64,000 nucleotides of DNA from Enterococcus quebecensis (lineage in GTDB: Bacteria > Bacillota > Bacilli > Lactobacillales > Enterococcaceae): positions 248,001 through 312,000 of the forward strand of contig NZ_MIKB01000012.1 of NCBI RefSeq assembly GCF_001730365.1. Direction: 5' to 3'. Positions 36,789 to 44,559 of this stretch are shown here, piece by piece (positions within the stretch are counted from its first letter, which is position 1; each line of letters opens with the position of its first letter). A program made the position numbers and the translations under genes. The notes beneath the pieces were generated by a model. The model searched no databases. It was not told the origin of the DNA and saw only the letters and a program-made list of their open reading frames with translations.

Positions 36789-36995
36789 TTATTTTCTAGT
36801 CGTTAGATTGATAAATACTAAGAGGACAAATGAGAGTATGAAGTATAAAAGAATTCCTCCTTGTAAAATGGTGATGACTAAAAATAAAAGTTGATAATCA
36901 ATCATTGTTAATTGATTAAAATAATGACTTAAAATAAACTCTATAAGAGCTAAAAGAAGAGATACAACTAATAGTTTTTTATGACGTTGACTCAA
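36789..36995 (-). CDS. Small two-helix membrane protein
   Basis: A possible 68-residue protein with two long hydrophobic helices (KLLVVSLLLALIEFILSHYF and LLFLVITILQGGILLYFILS) and basic ends. The start is TTG at 36995; AGGA lies about 14 bases upstream, which is weak. It is convergent with the TPR-like gene. It may be real because the composition is typical of small membrane proteins, but random A/T-rich sequence can also give this. Confidence 0.4.
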   Translation of the reverse strand: MSQRHKKLLVVSLLLALIEFILSHYFNQLTMIDYQLLFLVITILQGGILLYFILSFVLLVFINLTTRK

Positions 36996-37672
36996 TAAGA
37001 TCGACTATCCTAACTAAAATTATTTATTAAAAGATTATCATAGCATAAAAAATAAATTATATTTTTCATTTTTTAGATGAATTCTATAGAAAAGTGAGAA
37101 AATGTAGGGAGTTAAGGGGATATTGCTATAAATATTATTGAAAATAAATAAAAAACCACTACTCGGACTGAGTTAATAGCTTTTGTACTGTTTTTTTTAG
37201 TTCTTTTGTAAACGAATGCTTTATTGATTGTTAAAATCAAAGTCATTTTTAGTCAATCCTGTTGTCTCCTGGAATCTAGTTGCTAAATACATCGCAATCA
37301 GAGAAATATGTTTAGAAGCACTCTCTTCAGATGGAAAGATTGCTTCCTTATATAAATGGGTTTATTTCGTGGTGTGATGCAATAAAAAACAGACTAACGA
37401 CTTAGCGTTAATCTGTACGGTCATTATGGTCTTAAAAAGTTAGGCAGATAGACATAAAAAAGTTCAAACATTTAAATCACTCCTTCCAAAAATTTAGGAT
37501 TAACTAATAACAAAATGCTGGAATCAATAAACAAACAACTACTAATGCTACTGTCATGAAATCACGTCTTTTGAAAGTTAATAACTGTTTGATGTAACTT
37601 AATGTTACCATTTAGACAGAAAAATGTCAATATGAAATCGGAATTTTCTGACAATTAAGGAGGACACAACAC
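36996..37672. other. A/T-rich region with no intact gene
   Basis: No gene is supported on either strand. The stretch contains a minus-strand terminator-like hairpin (37390-37415, with a T-run on that strand at 37389-37383), whose upstream gene is no longer recognisable, and the inverted repeat GTAAC-N5-GTTAC at 37594-37608, which could be an old operator. It is continuous with the pseudogene zone downstream. Confidence 0.5.
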
Positions 37673-37908
37673 TTGCAAATGATTGATAATGTGATAAAAA
37701 AAGCATGTAAAACTATATAACAATTGTAAAATTGATAATCATACAACTATGTTTAGACTTGAAAACGAAGTGGATCGTCAAGAGTAAGCTACGAGATTAT
37801 ATCAGATAATGCAACTCAAATCATCACTACCAATTCGACAGGATATAGAGGAGGTACTTGAGTTACAGCAAGTAGTAGTGGATTTTATAAACTATACAAA
37901 GTCAAACG
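37673..37908 (+). pseudogene. Decayed small secreted peptide gene
   Basis: AAGGAGGA at 37657-37664 precedes TTG/ATG starts and the codons IDNVIKKACKTI, which look like the beginning of a signal peptide, then a stop. From 37763 another frame reads KRSGSSRVSYEIISDNATQI, then TTNSTGYRGGT, a TGA where TGG would fit, and TASSSGFYKLYKVKR before a stop. Together these look like a secreted peptide gene of about 75-80 codons, broken by a frameshift and a nonsense change. The family is not recognised; a bacteriocin-like product is possible. Confidence 0.5.
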
Positions 37909-37916
37909 CTAGGTGA

Positions 37917-38153
37917 TTTTATGACTTATTAGAGACGATTGACAATAATTATAAAGGGGCTACTGAGTTTGGTACGCTTGCCGAAAAAAACAATTAGGCA
38001 AGGACTTTTTTAGGGGTGGCGACAGAGACATCGATTATTTGAGGTTTGCACAGTTTTGAATCGCTTGGATTACAAGAAACTAAAAAAGATATTGATATGA
38101 ACTGGTATGTTGAGGGAATTGAGAAATATATTTTTAAGGAGGAGGTAAAGTGA
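37917..38153 (+). pseudogene. Broken gene following the secreted peptide remnant
   Basis: One reading frame runs across the whole segment with only two internal stops, TAG at 37995 and TGA at 38040. Readable parts are DLLETIDNNYKGATEFGTLA, ARTFLGVATETSII and ESLGLQETKKDIDMNWYVEG, ending IEKYIFKEEVK. The persistence of a coherent frame shows recent inactivation. It begins right after the upstream remnant, suggesting a former operon. I do not recognise the family. Confidence 0.5.
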
Positions 38154-38380
38154 GCGATTGATCTTAGTAGTTATTTCTCTAGTCGTTTCTATAAATTGGA
38201 GCAGATAGTTTATGAAACGACTAGAAAATGGACAAATGTTTTTTTGAAACTGAACCTAAAAGGGCAAAATAATTTATAAACAAATTTTAAGGGAATTCTG
38301 ATCCAATGAAGTGATTACGCCCCTTTCATCGATTAAATTATTTTTAAAATTTTGAATAGATCGAGAGTTAAATAGACCTA

Positions 38381-38500
38381 ATGATTGTTGTGTATTTAGC
38401 GGAAAAAGATCGGCAAAAACAATTATACGATTATTTAGCGACCACAAGTCTTTATCTTTTGAAATGTATGTCCACTGAAGGTCTTTCTGTGGGTGATTAA
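38381..38500 (+). pseudogene. Short fragment of a former gene
   Basis: An open stretch of 39 codons reads MIVVYLAEKDRQKQLYDYLA followed by TTSLYLLKCMSTEGLSVGD. It has no ribosome site and no complete domain, but the composition is protein-like rather than random. It may be part of a membrane protein associated with the former secreted-peptide operon. The intervening 38154-38380 holds no readable frame. Confidence 0.35.
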
Positions 38501-38518
38501 AATTAAGAAGGAGCTGTA

Positions 38519-38686
38519 GTGTTTAGTGAAGGTTGCTTAATTATTAGAGCAGGGCATGGTCATAACTTGAACGGGTATAACAAGTATTTATCGCTGATTT
38601 TGTTTCTTTTTATATGGTTATTCATGTTATTGGTTGTATATAATATTCTATGTGGTAGAATGATGTTCAAACGAAGGGAGAGTTAA
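38519..38686 (+). CDS. Small single-helix membrane protein or 3' gene fragment
   Basis: A 55-codon frame from GTG with AAGGAG 6 bases upstream. The product has a hydrophilic N-terminal 22 residues (EGCLIIRAGHGHNLNGYNKY), one strong membrane helix (LSLILFLFIWLFMLLVVYNI) and a basic end (RMMFKRRES). It stops 5 bases before the next gene, with which it is probably co-transcribed. It could be an intact small gene or the surviving end of a larger membrane protein from the decayed operon. Confidence 0.45.
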   Translation: MFSEGCLIIRAGHGHNLNGYNKYLSLILFLFIWLFMLLVVYNILCGRMMFKRRES

Positions 38687-38691
38687 ATAGT

Positions 38692-39177
38692 ATGAAAAAG
38701 AAATTATTAGCAGCTGGATGTTTGGTAGCTTTCGGATTGCTTCTAAATGGTTTATCAGCAGTGACAGCATCGGCAAAAGAAAATGTTGGTCTGGTATCAG
38801 GACCTATGACAAGAGCAACTGTTGTTAGGCAAGTGTTCACTTTGGGAAGTGGAGATTATAACTACATCCGTATAAGCACAACGAATAAAGCTAATTTTGC
38901 ATCAAAAGTATTAGTCAAAGTTAAAGCAGAGAATCCAAACAATGATTATTTCGGTTTACATCATAACGGCAAAAAGGACGAGGTAATATTTACTAGCAAT
39001 TCCGTTGAAGAATACAAGTTTTCTGCAGCAACAAATAGCTCTCAAAATCAAACTGAATATATTTATATATCTAATTATTCAGCCGTTCCGATTAAATTTA
39101 CAATAGGTTACACAATGGGAATACACATGAAATCAATTCCTTGTATCGACTACAGCGACATTGATTTTAACTTATAA
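38692..39177 (+). CDS. Secreted protein of unknown function
   Basis: A 161-residue protein with a typical signal peptide (KKLLAAGCLVAFGLLLNGLSAVTASA, cleaved near residue 29). The mature part, about 130 residues, is beta-rich with no recognised domain: TRATVVRQVFTLGSGDYNYI, ASKVLVKVKAENPNNDYFGL and ATNSSQNQTEYIYISNYSAV. The only Cys in the mature part lies near the C-terminus (SIPCIDYSDIDF). AAGGGAGAG precedes the ATG. It is the only intact larger gene in a decayed zone, and a strong terminator follows. Confidence 0.65.
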   Translation: MKKKLLAAGCLVAFGLLLNGLSAVTASAKENVGLVSGPMTRATVVRQVFTLGSGDYNYIRISTTNKANFASKVLVKVKAENPNNDYFGLHHNGKKDEVIFTSNSVEEYKFSAATNSSQNQTEYIYISNYSAVPIKFTIGYTMGIHMKSIPCIDYSDIDFNL

Positions 39178-39182
39178 AACAA

Positions 39183-39216
39183 ACAAGGAGATAGCTCAAC
39201 GGCTATCTCCTTGTTC
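39183..39216 (+). terminator. Terminator after the secreted protein gene
   Basis: ACAAGGAGATAGC (39183-39195) pairs perfectly with GCTATCTCCTTGT (39202-39214). The T-tract that follows is short. Confidence 0.75.
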
Positions 39217-39328
39217 TGTGTTACGGTTTATGCTACTTGTGACGGTAAACAGCATTTTAACTATGTATAAAGTTTTAAATAATAAATCAAGATCGCTCAT
39301 TGAGTGTTTTTTTTGTATAGAGGTAAGT

Positions 39329-39500
39329 AGATGGAAGATTTAATCATTTCAACATAATCCAAGGAATAATGATGAGGTCGTAATTATGTGGCTAACATCA
39401 TTAAAAAATTCTGGATTCAAGGTTCCTATTGTTATTGATAAAAACAACGTTATTGTGGCTGGTCATACATGATAAAAGGCAGCGATTAAATTTTTCGTAC
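39329..39500 (+). pseudogene. ParB/Srx-fold fragment, probable prophage remnant
   Basis: One frame reads NPRNNDEVV then SGFKVPIVIDKNNVIVAGHT, two stops (TGA, TAA) and KAAIKF. This is the N-terminal ParB-like nuclease motif, including the characteristic GHTR-x-KAA, with Arg and the next codon turned into stops. Such domains often precede phage-type DNA methyltransferases. Only this fragment remains; no methyltransferase or other phage gene follows. Upstream codons have lost frame near 39350. Confidence 0.55.
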
Positions 39501-39509
39501 ATTAACAAA

Positions 39510-39701
39510 TTATTCTTCGATGGAATTAATTTCTGTTATTAATTTAGAGTAGATGAGTGTTCCGATTAAACTAATTAAAATACCAAAGGCTCCAAAAAAG
39601 TATTTCAACTCAATGATTGCCCAGACAGACACAATTAATATTATAATAGCAGCAACCAATAGTAATGAAGCTCTTTTCTTCATTTTGTTCTTAAAATTCA
39701 T
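39510..39701 (-). CDS. Small two-helix membrane protein
   Basis: A 63-residue protein starting MNFKNKMKKRASLLLV with two membrane helices (about residues 12-28 and 34-52). The ATG at 39701 is preceded by AAGAGG about 8 bases upstream; the longer frame from 39779 begins with unrelated basic residues and lacks a ribosome site. There is no known family. It lies alone in the accessory zone, on the minus strand. Confidence 0.5.
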   Translation of the reverse strand: MNFKNKMKKRASLLLVAAIIILIVSVWAIIELKYFFGAFGILISLIGTLIYSKLITEINSIEE

Positions 39702-39859
39702 GTTAAAGCCTCTTTTCTTAAGATAAAATGTATTCATTATATCTGCAATCTGCTGCTTCTTTTTTATCACAACTTTCATTTTTTACTCATCGTGATTGAG
39801 GTATTTATATAATACATTATGTCTGTAGGTTCGTAAATGTTATTTTTAATCATTATATA

Positions 39860-39909
39860 TTAATGATATCATTCTAGACTAATGATAAAAATGGATGAAT
39901 ATCATTAGT
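39860..39909. promoter_or_regulatory. Cluster of TAATGATA half-sites
   Basis: TAATGATA occurs at 39861 and 39880 and its complement TATCATTA at 39900; an inverted repeat ACTAATGATA (39878-39887) pairs with TATCATTAGT (39900-39909). The cluster sits about 80 bases before a tiny transcription unit and could be its operator. It does not match the Fur consensus. Confidence 0.35.
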
Positions 39910-39990
39910 TAAAACAGGAAATAAAGAGAAATATATACTTATAATTGAAATATACTTTATGTTAAAACAATTATTTTGGAGGAGATATAA

Positions 39991-40059
39991 CTGGGAAAGA
40001 TTAAAAAAATAGCTAATATGGTTGTATCTGTTATTTTTTATTTTACCGATTATAAGTAA
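39991..40059 (+). CDS. Tiny 22-codon frame with strong ribosome site
   Basis: TTTGGAGGAG at 39975-39984 is placed 6 bases before CTG GGA AAG, and the frame continues as GKIKKIANMVVSVIFYFTDY and a final Lys before TAA. A perfect terminator follows directly. The product would be a short cationic, hydrophobic peptide. The CTG start is unusual and may be a mutated ATG, so this is either a small active peptide gene or a recently silenced one. Confidence 0.4.
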   Translation: MGKIKKIANMVVSVIFYFTDYK

Positions 40060-40091
40060 AAAACTCTCCTGAAATAACAGGAGAGTTTTTG
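40059..40091 (+). terminator. Perfect terminator after the tiny frame
   Basis: AAAAACTCTCCTG (40059-40071) pairs perfectly with CAGGAGAGTTTTT (40078-40090). The stem begins in the stop codon of the tiny frame. The A/T-rich stretch from 40092 to 40244 holds no further visible feature. Confidence 0.87.
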
Positions 40092-40244
40092 ATTTTATTA
40101 TGTTTTGGCTAACAGATTTTTACACCCAAATCAGCATAAAATTTAAATAAATAATCACTGTGAAAATATGTTATAATCAGTTCTAGGACTGACATAGTAG
40201 TAAAAAATCATGATAAATCTATATTATAACAAGTTATAAAAATC

Positions 40245-40315
40245 GCGCCCTGAGGGAATCGAACCCCCGTCTCAAGAACCGGAATCTTACGTGATATCCA
40301 CTACACTAAGGGCGC
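40245..40315 (-). tRNA. tRNA-Arg (anticodon CCG)
   Basis: Reading the minus strand, GCGCCCT and AGGGCGC form the acceptor stem, GTGTAGTGGATATCAC gives the D arm, AAGA-TTCCGGT-TCTT the anticodon arm with CCG, and GGGGGTTCGATTCCC the T arm. The 3' CCA is not encoded. It reads CGG, a rare codon here. Confidence 0.93.
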
Positions 40316-40328
40316 AAGCACGCTTACT

Positions 40329-40357
40329 AGTTTAGCTGATATTTTAATAAATTACAA
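40329..40357 (-). promoter_or_regulatory. Promoter of tRNA-Arg
   Basis: On the minus strand TTGTAA (40357-40352), a 17-base spacer and TAAACT (40334-40329) precede the tRNA by 13 bases. The element overlaps the leader of rpoN on the other strand. Confidence 0.6.
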
Positions 40358-40374
40358 GGGGAAGGACAAAAATA

Positions 40375-41697
40375 ATGAAATTTGAACAACATCTATCCCA
40401 ACAACAAAAACAAGTCCAAAAGCTTGCCATGACACAACAATTACAGCAGTCTATTCAAATTTTACAATATAATTCTGAAGAACTTTACTCATATATAGAA
40501 GCCAAAGCATTGGAAAATCCTCTGATTGATGTACAAATGGATACAAACTATGGAGATTTTGCAAGCTCTAGCAGCCAAACGTATACAAATGAAGAAAACA
40601 ACTACATAAATCAGATTCCCGATAATCACCTATCGCTTTTTGAATATTTGATTGATCAAATTCATTTAAATTATCGAGATACATATCTTCGAACGCTTGT
40701 TTTGTTTTTAGTTGAGTACATTGATTTAAATGGATATTTGATGATCGATCTAGATGAAGCAACCGAAAAGACAGGAGCAAAATCTATCGAGATGTTAGAT
40801 GCTTTGACCTTGATTCAGCAATTAGATCCAGCAGGAGTAGGTGCTAGAGATCTACGAGAATGTTTGATGTTACAGGTTGAGCGGGATGATACTGCACCAG
40901 CCTTAGCCTATATCGTAATTGAAGAAGAGTTTGATCATTTGGCAAATCGGAAATGGGGATTGATTGCTAAAAAATTTGAAGTGGAGTTATCTGAGATTCA
41001 GGCAATTTTTGATTATATTCAAACATTGACACCAGCACCTGGAAGTATATTTGAATCTACCTCAGGACTTTACATACGCCCTGATTTAACAGTGAGGATC
41101 AAAGACAACCAGTTGTCAGTTCTCTCTAATAAAACAGGTACCCCAACAATTCAGTTTCAACAAGCTTATTTTAAGCGGATGGAAGCAACTGACGATAAAG
41201 AAGTTCAAGAATATATCAAGGAAAAGAAAAATGAATTTGAGTGGTTGGAAAAGACAATTATTCAGCGAGGTGACACGATTTTAAGAGTTGGTACAGAGAT
41301 TGTTAAACGCCAGCAAGAATTCTTTTTTAAAGAGGACAGGCCGCTAAAACCAATGACCTTAAAAGAAATTGCGGAAACATTGAACATTCATGAATCAACG
41401 GTTAGTCGTACAGTCAATGGCAAATATCTAGAAACCGATTTTGGAGTTTTTGAGCTTAGGTCTTTCTTTTCACACGGATTATCAAATGAAAGTACGGGAG
41501 AAGAAACATCGACAGGCAGCATAAAAAAACAACTACAAGTGCTAGTTGATAATGAAAATAAAGCCAAGCCTCTGTCTGATCAGAAATTAGTCGATTTACT
41601 GCAAGGAAAAAAAATTGAAATTTCTCGCCGTACTGTTACGAAATATCGAGAAGCTTTAGGAATTCCCTCATCTTCTAAGCGTAAGAGATATGATTGA
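40375..41697 (+). CDS. rpoN: RNA polymerase sigma-54 factor
   Basis: Alternative sigma factor needing an enhancer-binding ATPase; in enterococci it mainly serves sugar PTS operons. Region I is Gln-rich (QQQKQVQKLAMTQQLQQSIQ), the core-binding region follows, the helix-turn-helix is LKEIAETLNIHESTVSRTVN, and the RpoN box ISRRTVTKYREALGIPSS is near the C-terminus. At 440 residues the length is normal. AAGGGGAAGGA precedes the ATG. No partner activator is encoded in this window. Confidence 0.95.
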   Translation: MKFEQHLSQQQKQVQKLAMTQQLQQSIQILQYNSEELYSYIEAKALENPLIDVQMDTNYGDFASSSSQTYTNEENNYINQIPDNHLSLFEYLIDQIHLNYRDTYLRTLVLFLVEYIDLNGYLMIDLDEATEKTGAKSIEMLDALTLIQQLDPAGVGARDLRECLMLQVERDDTAPALAYIVIEEEFDHLANRKWGLIAKKFEVELSEIQAIFDYIQTLTPAPGSIFESTSGLYIRPDLTVRIKDNQLSVLSNKTGTPTIQFQQAYFKRMEATDDKEVQEYIKEKKNEFEWLEKTIIQRGDTILRVGTEIVKRQQEFFFKEDRPLKPMTLKEIAETLNIHESTVSRTVNGKYLETDFGVFELRSFFSHGLSNESTGEETSTGSIKKQLQVLVDNENKAKPLSDQKLVDLLQGKKIEISRRTVTKYREALGIPSSSKRKRYD

Positions 41698-41710
41698 TTG
41701 GAAGATATAC

Positions 41711-41740
41711 AAAAAAGAGCTGTAAATAGCTCTTTTTTTG
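41711..41740 (+). terminator. Terminator after rpoN
   Basis: AAAAAAGAGCT (41711-41721) pairs with AGCTCTTTTTT (41728-41738) and continues in T. It may work for the convergent acetyltransferase gene too. Confidence 0.86.
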
Positions 41741-41761
41741 TGTAATTGATTTTTTGAAAAA

Positions 41762-42256
41762 TTATGGACACCAAATCAAATGCTCAGAAGGCAAACCATC
41801 TTCAATTCCCTGCCAAACAGAAGTAAAGTGATATTTTTTTAATAGGTGTTTTGATGCACCATTACTGGGGTCAATAATGGCATAAACAGTATGCTGAGAT
41901 AATACTGTTGACTGTTTTACTAGATTTAATAAAGTAGAAATAATTTGTGTGGCGTATCCCTTACCCCAGTGTTTGGGCAAAACCATATAGCCAATTTCTA
42001 TTTTATGGTTTTCATCCCAAGAAAGTTTTCCAAAGCCGATAAAAGTTTCTTGGTCGACTATTTTATAATAGCCAGTTTGATCATTATGAGAGGCATTGTA
42101 GGCAAGAATTTTTTTGAAATTTTCAGTAGCTTCAGTTTCCGTTTCAGCTTTTTCTGTGATATAGCGCATGACACGAATATCCTTGGTGAGAATGGAATAA
42201 AGGGATTGATCGTTATCCTGATAATACTCAATAGTTATGTTGTTGTTGGCTGACAT
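41762..42256 (-). CDS. GNAT-family N-acetyltransferase
   Basis: A 164-residue acetyl-CoA-dependent acetyltransferase similar to RimJ/RimL-type enzymes. The substrate-side strand YYKIVDQETFIGFGKLSWDE is followed by HKIEIGYMVLPKHWGKGYATQI, with the acetyl-CoA-binding GKGYA, and by IDPSNGASKHLLKKYHF, a typical C-terminal motif. GAGGTG lies 6 bases before the ATG. It stands alone, and the substrate is unknown. Confidence 0.85.
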   Translation of the reverse strand: MSANNNITIEYYQDNDQSLYSILTKDIRVMRYITEKAETETEATENFKKILAYNASHNDQTGYYKIVDQETFIGFGKLSWDENHKIEIGYMVLPKHWGKGYATQIISTLLNLVKQSTVLSQHTVYAIIDPSNGASKHLLKKYHFTSVWQGIEDGLPSEHLIWCP

Positions 42257-42691
42257 TTTTTCACCTCTTTGAAAGTCTTATTCTATTATACTTGTTTTTT
42301 AGAAAAATAGAATCTGAATGAGTAGGGGATTCATGGATAGAAGTTGAATACTGATGGAATATAGACATAGTAAAAATCTTGTATCAGCTTCATATACATT
42401 ATATTAAATGATTTCTACCTTCTAAAAAACTAACCGAAATCTGACGCTGAAATTGTTATTATACAATTGTAAGTCAATAATAAGTTTTTAGAAGGAGGGG
42501 ATGTATGACATAGTTTTACGAAATAGTTTCATGGAACAAGTCATTCGGACTATTTTTATTTAGAAAATTAGACTTTTGAATGATAGCGGTTTCATAAGGA
42601 GGGCAATACTATTGAAATAGACTAATTTATTATCGAATGCTTAAAAATCTAGTTTATCATTCTAAAATACACAGTAAAAGGAGAAGTTATC
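42257..42691. other. Intergenic region with a short open frame
   Basis: This divergent region carries the promoters of the acetyltransferase and the HExxH protein. It includes a 20-codon frame at 42501-42563 (MYDIVLRNSFMEQV, then IRTIFI) whose GAAGGAGGGG abuts the ATG, too close for efficient use. A second ribosome-site-like AAGGAGGG at 42597-42604 is followed only by a three-codon frame. Neither is called as a gene. Confidence 0.4.
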
Positions 42692-43813
42692 ATGAAAAAA
42701 AGAAACATATATCTGATTTTACTTTTGATAGTAATTGTATCAATTGGAACACTTACTGTTTATAATTCAAAAAATAATACTTCAAAAGTTCAATCGGAAG
42801 AAAACTCCACTTCGGACTCTAAAAAGAAAGAATCTTCATTGAAATTTCCTTTAGATAAAAATAAACCTCCGTTTAAAGATTTGAAGAAAGAGTGGGATTC
42901 GATGGATTTTGACCGCTACTTTTTGATGGGTGCCCAACAAGCATGGGAAGCTTGGCCTTATGCAGGAAAAGTTTGGCAAGGTGCGGACTATACTAACTAT
43001 GGATATGGATTAGCTAACGAAACATATACTTGGATTGCATATCCTGATAAAACAATTGAAAAGATTTATACGAAAGACTTACCTGATGATATACGCACAC
43101 AAATAGAAGTACCAGTACTTTTTATGGATGAGACATACAATGGCAAAGCATTTGCTGCAACAGTTGAAAAAGAGAACTACTTTGATCAACCATATCAAGA
43201 CACTCAATTTGAATCATTGCCAAAATCAACCGTTCATTTTGCGATTAGTACCCATGAATTATTTCATGGTTTTCAAGGAAGTTGGGCGTTAAAGAAGAAT
43301 GAATATGCTAATGTTATGGATTCAGATTTTTTAGAAAAAACAAATAAATCTGCTGCAAATAAAGAGGCTAGAAAAATACGAGCAAACTTGATGAATAGTT
43401 TACGAAAAGCAATTTTGCTTCCTGAGAAGGAAAAAGAATATTTAGATGAGGCAAAATACTGGCATACAAAATATAAGACAGAACAGAGCGAGGATGCGGA
43501 TTTTGTAAGAGGAACTGATTTATATGAAGGATCAGCAAGATATTTTGATGATGCAATGAGTGTACGTTCTGTTCTTGGTGTGGATGCTTCAAAAGACGAA
43601 ATATTTAAAGCCTATCAGAAAATGGTAAAGCTAGACTTTACGGAGGAAAAAGACTTGTCTGGACCAGATGAATCTTATGAACTTGGTGGCTTTACCGGCA
43701 TGTTATTAGAAAAACATAATGATAATTTGGACTGGCAAAAAAGAGTAGAGAAAGGCGAATTATTACTTGATGTATTATTAGAGGATTATGAAGCGAAATT
43801 ACCAGAAGAATAA
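42692..43813 (+). CDS. Membrane-anchored HExxH protein, putative zinc metallopeptidase
   Basis: A 373-residue protein with an N-terminal signal anchor (IYLILLLIVIVSIGTLTVY) and a Ser/Lys/Glu-rich linker up to about residue 60, so the body lies outside the membrane. It contains HELFH at 188-192, the HExxH zinc motif, and YEGSARYFDD with Glu279 about 87 residues later, the arrangement of gluzincin peptidases. AAAGGAG precedes the ATG. I do not recognise a named family, and the substrate is unknown. It is monocistronic. Confidence 0.65.
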   Translation: MKKRNIYLILLLIVIVSIGTLTVYNSKNNTSKVQSEENSTSDSKKKESSLKFPLDKNKPPFKDLKKEWDSMDFDRYFLMGAQQAWEAWPYAGKVWQGADYTNYGYGLANETYTWIAYPDKTIEKIYTKDLPDDIRTQIEVPVLFMDETYNGKAFAATVEKENYFDQPYQDTQFESLPKSTVHFAISTHELFHGFQGSWALKKNEYANVMDSDFLEKTNKSAANKEARKIRANLMNSLRKAILLPEKEKEYLDEAKYWHTKYKTEQSEDADFVRGTDLYEGSARYFDDAMSVRSVLGVDASKDEIFKAYQKMVKLDFTEEKDLSGPDESYELGGFTGMLLEKHNDNLDWQKRVEKGELLLDVLLEDYEAKLPEE

Positions 43814-43929
43814 AGGTAAGAATATAAAAAGGTCTTAATTTGAAGGAATAAAAAAGCTATGTGCGTTGTTTTATATCGTGTGAGCAACGTACACAGTTTT
43901 TTTCGAAAAATTATGTAGAATAAGAAAAA

Positions 43930-43955
43930 AAGAACCTTGATATATCAAGATTCTT
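43930..43955 (-). terminator. Terminator of the tRNA-Thr transcript
   Basis: AAGAACCTTGATATATCAAGATTCTT is a near-perfect palindrome; on the minus strand it is followed by a run of T residues. Confidence 0.82.
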
Positions 43956-43959
43956 CGAG

Positions 43960-44032
43960 AGCCACCTGACGGATTCGAACCGTCGACCCCCACCTTACCA
44001 TGGTGGTGCTCTACCAGCTGAGCTAAGGCGGC
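43960..44032 (-). tRNA. tRNA-Thr (anticodon GGT)
   Basis: On the minus strand GCCGCCT and AGGTGGC form the acceptor stem, TTAGCTCAGCTGGTAGAGC the D arm, CCACC-ATGGTAA-GGTGG the anticodon arm with GGT, and GACGGTTCGAATCCGTC the T arm. The 3' CCA is not encoded. Confidence 0.94.
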
Positions 44033-44054
44033 ATGTTTATGTAATACAGATAAC

Positions 44055-44083
44055 AGATTACCGTAGATGTTAGATTTTGTCAA
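44055..44083 (-). promoter_or_regulatory. Promoter of tRNA-Thr
   Basis: On the minus strand TTGACA (44083-44078), a 17-base spacer and TAATCT (44060-44055) precede the tRNA by about 22 bases. Confidence 0.6.
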
Positions 44084-44214
44084 TAAATTTTCGTGTGTAA
44101 AATACGAGACTGGAAAGATTTCTTGACAGTCATAGAGAAGAATTTTAAAGGTACTTTAAAACAATGAGTGAATCCGCTCTGCTGAAATGATTATTGAATA
44201 AATGAAAAAACTAT

Positions 44215-44243
44215 TTGACAGAAATTTTATTTTCCAGTAGAAT
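44215..44243 (+). promoter_or_regulatory. Promoter of the methionine T-box/metNIQ operon
   Basis: Consensus TTGACA at 44215-44220, a 17-base spacer and TAGAAT at 44238-44243. Transcription should start near 44250, at the head of the first T-box. Confidence 0.8.
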
Positions 44244-44249
44244 ACAACT

Positions 44250-44530
44250 TAACAACAAGTGAATAACAATCCGTTGAAGAGAAGAGTAAATTTGGATGTG
44301 CTTTACTAGAGAGTCTCGGTTGGTGAAAAGAGACAAGCGCAAAAGAGTTGAAGATGGCCTCATGAGGACAAGCTGTTGATAGGTAAGCAGCTTCGGGAAA
44401 GCACCCGTTATCAAAGCAACAAGTTAGAAGACTTGGTCTAAGAAAAGTAATTACGATTACTTTAAAACAAAGGTGGTACCGCGATTATTCGCCCTTTACT
44501 AGCATACGCTAGTAGAGGGCTATTTTTATG
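44250..44530 (+). ncRNA. T-box riboswitch 1 (methionine)
   Basis: tRNA-sensing leader. The T-box proper AAAGGTGGTACCGCG is at 44469-44483, followed by the terminator stem GCCCTTTACTAGC/GCTAGTAGAGGGC (44491-44520) and TATTTTTA. An AGAGA-type box lies near 44275. In the specifier region, GAAG precedes ATG at 44354-44356, predicting tRNA-Met recognition. Uncharged tRNA-Met would favour the antiterminator and let transcription continue. Confidence 0.9.
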
Positions 44531-44559
44531 TTTTACAAATAACTAATACAATTGAATAC

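Noticed and set aside
39161-39343. 60-codon frame overlapping the end of the secreted protein gene
   Set aside because: It begins inside the upstream gene and runs through a terminator stem, so the frame is accidental.
42501-42563. 20-codon frame with GAAGGAGGGG directly before the ATG
   Set aside because: The ribosome site abuts the start codon with no spacing, so initiation there is unlikely; kept only as a note in the intergenic entry.
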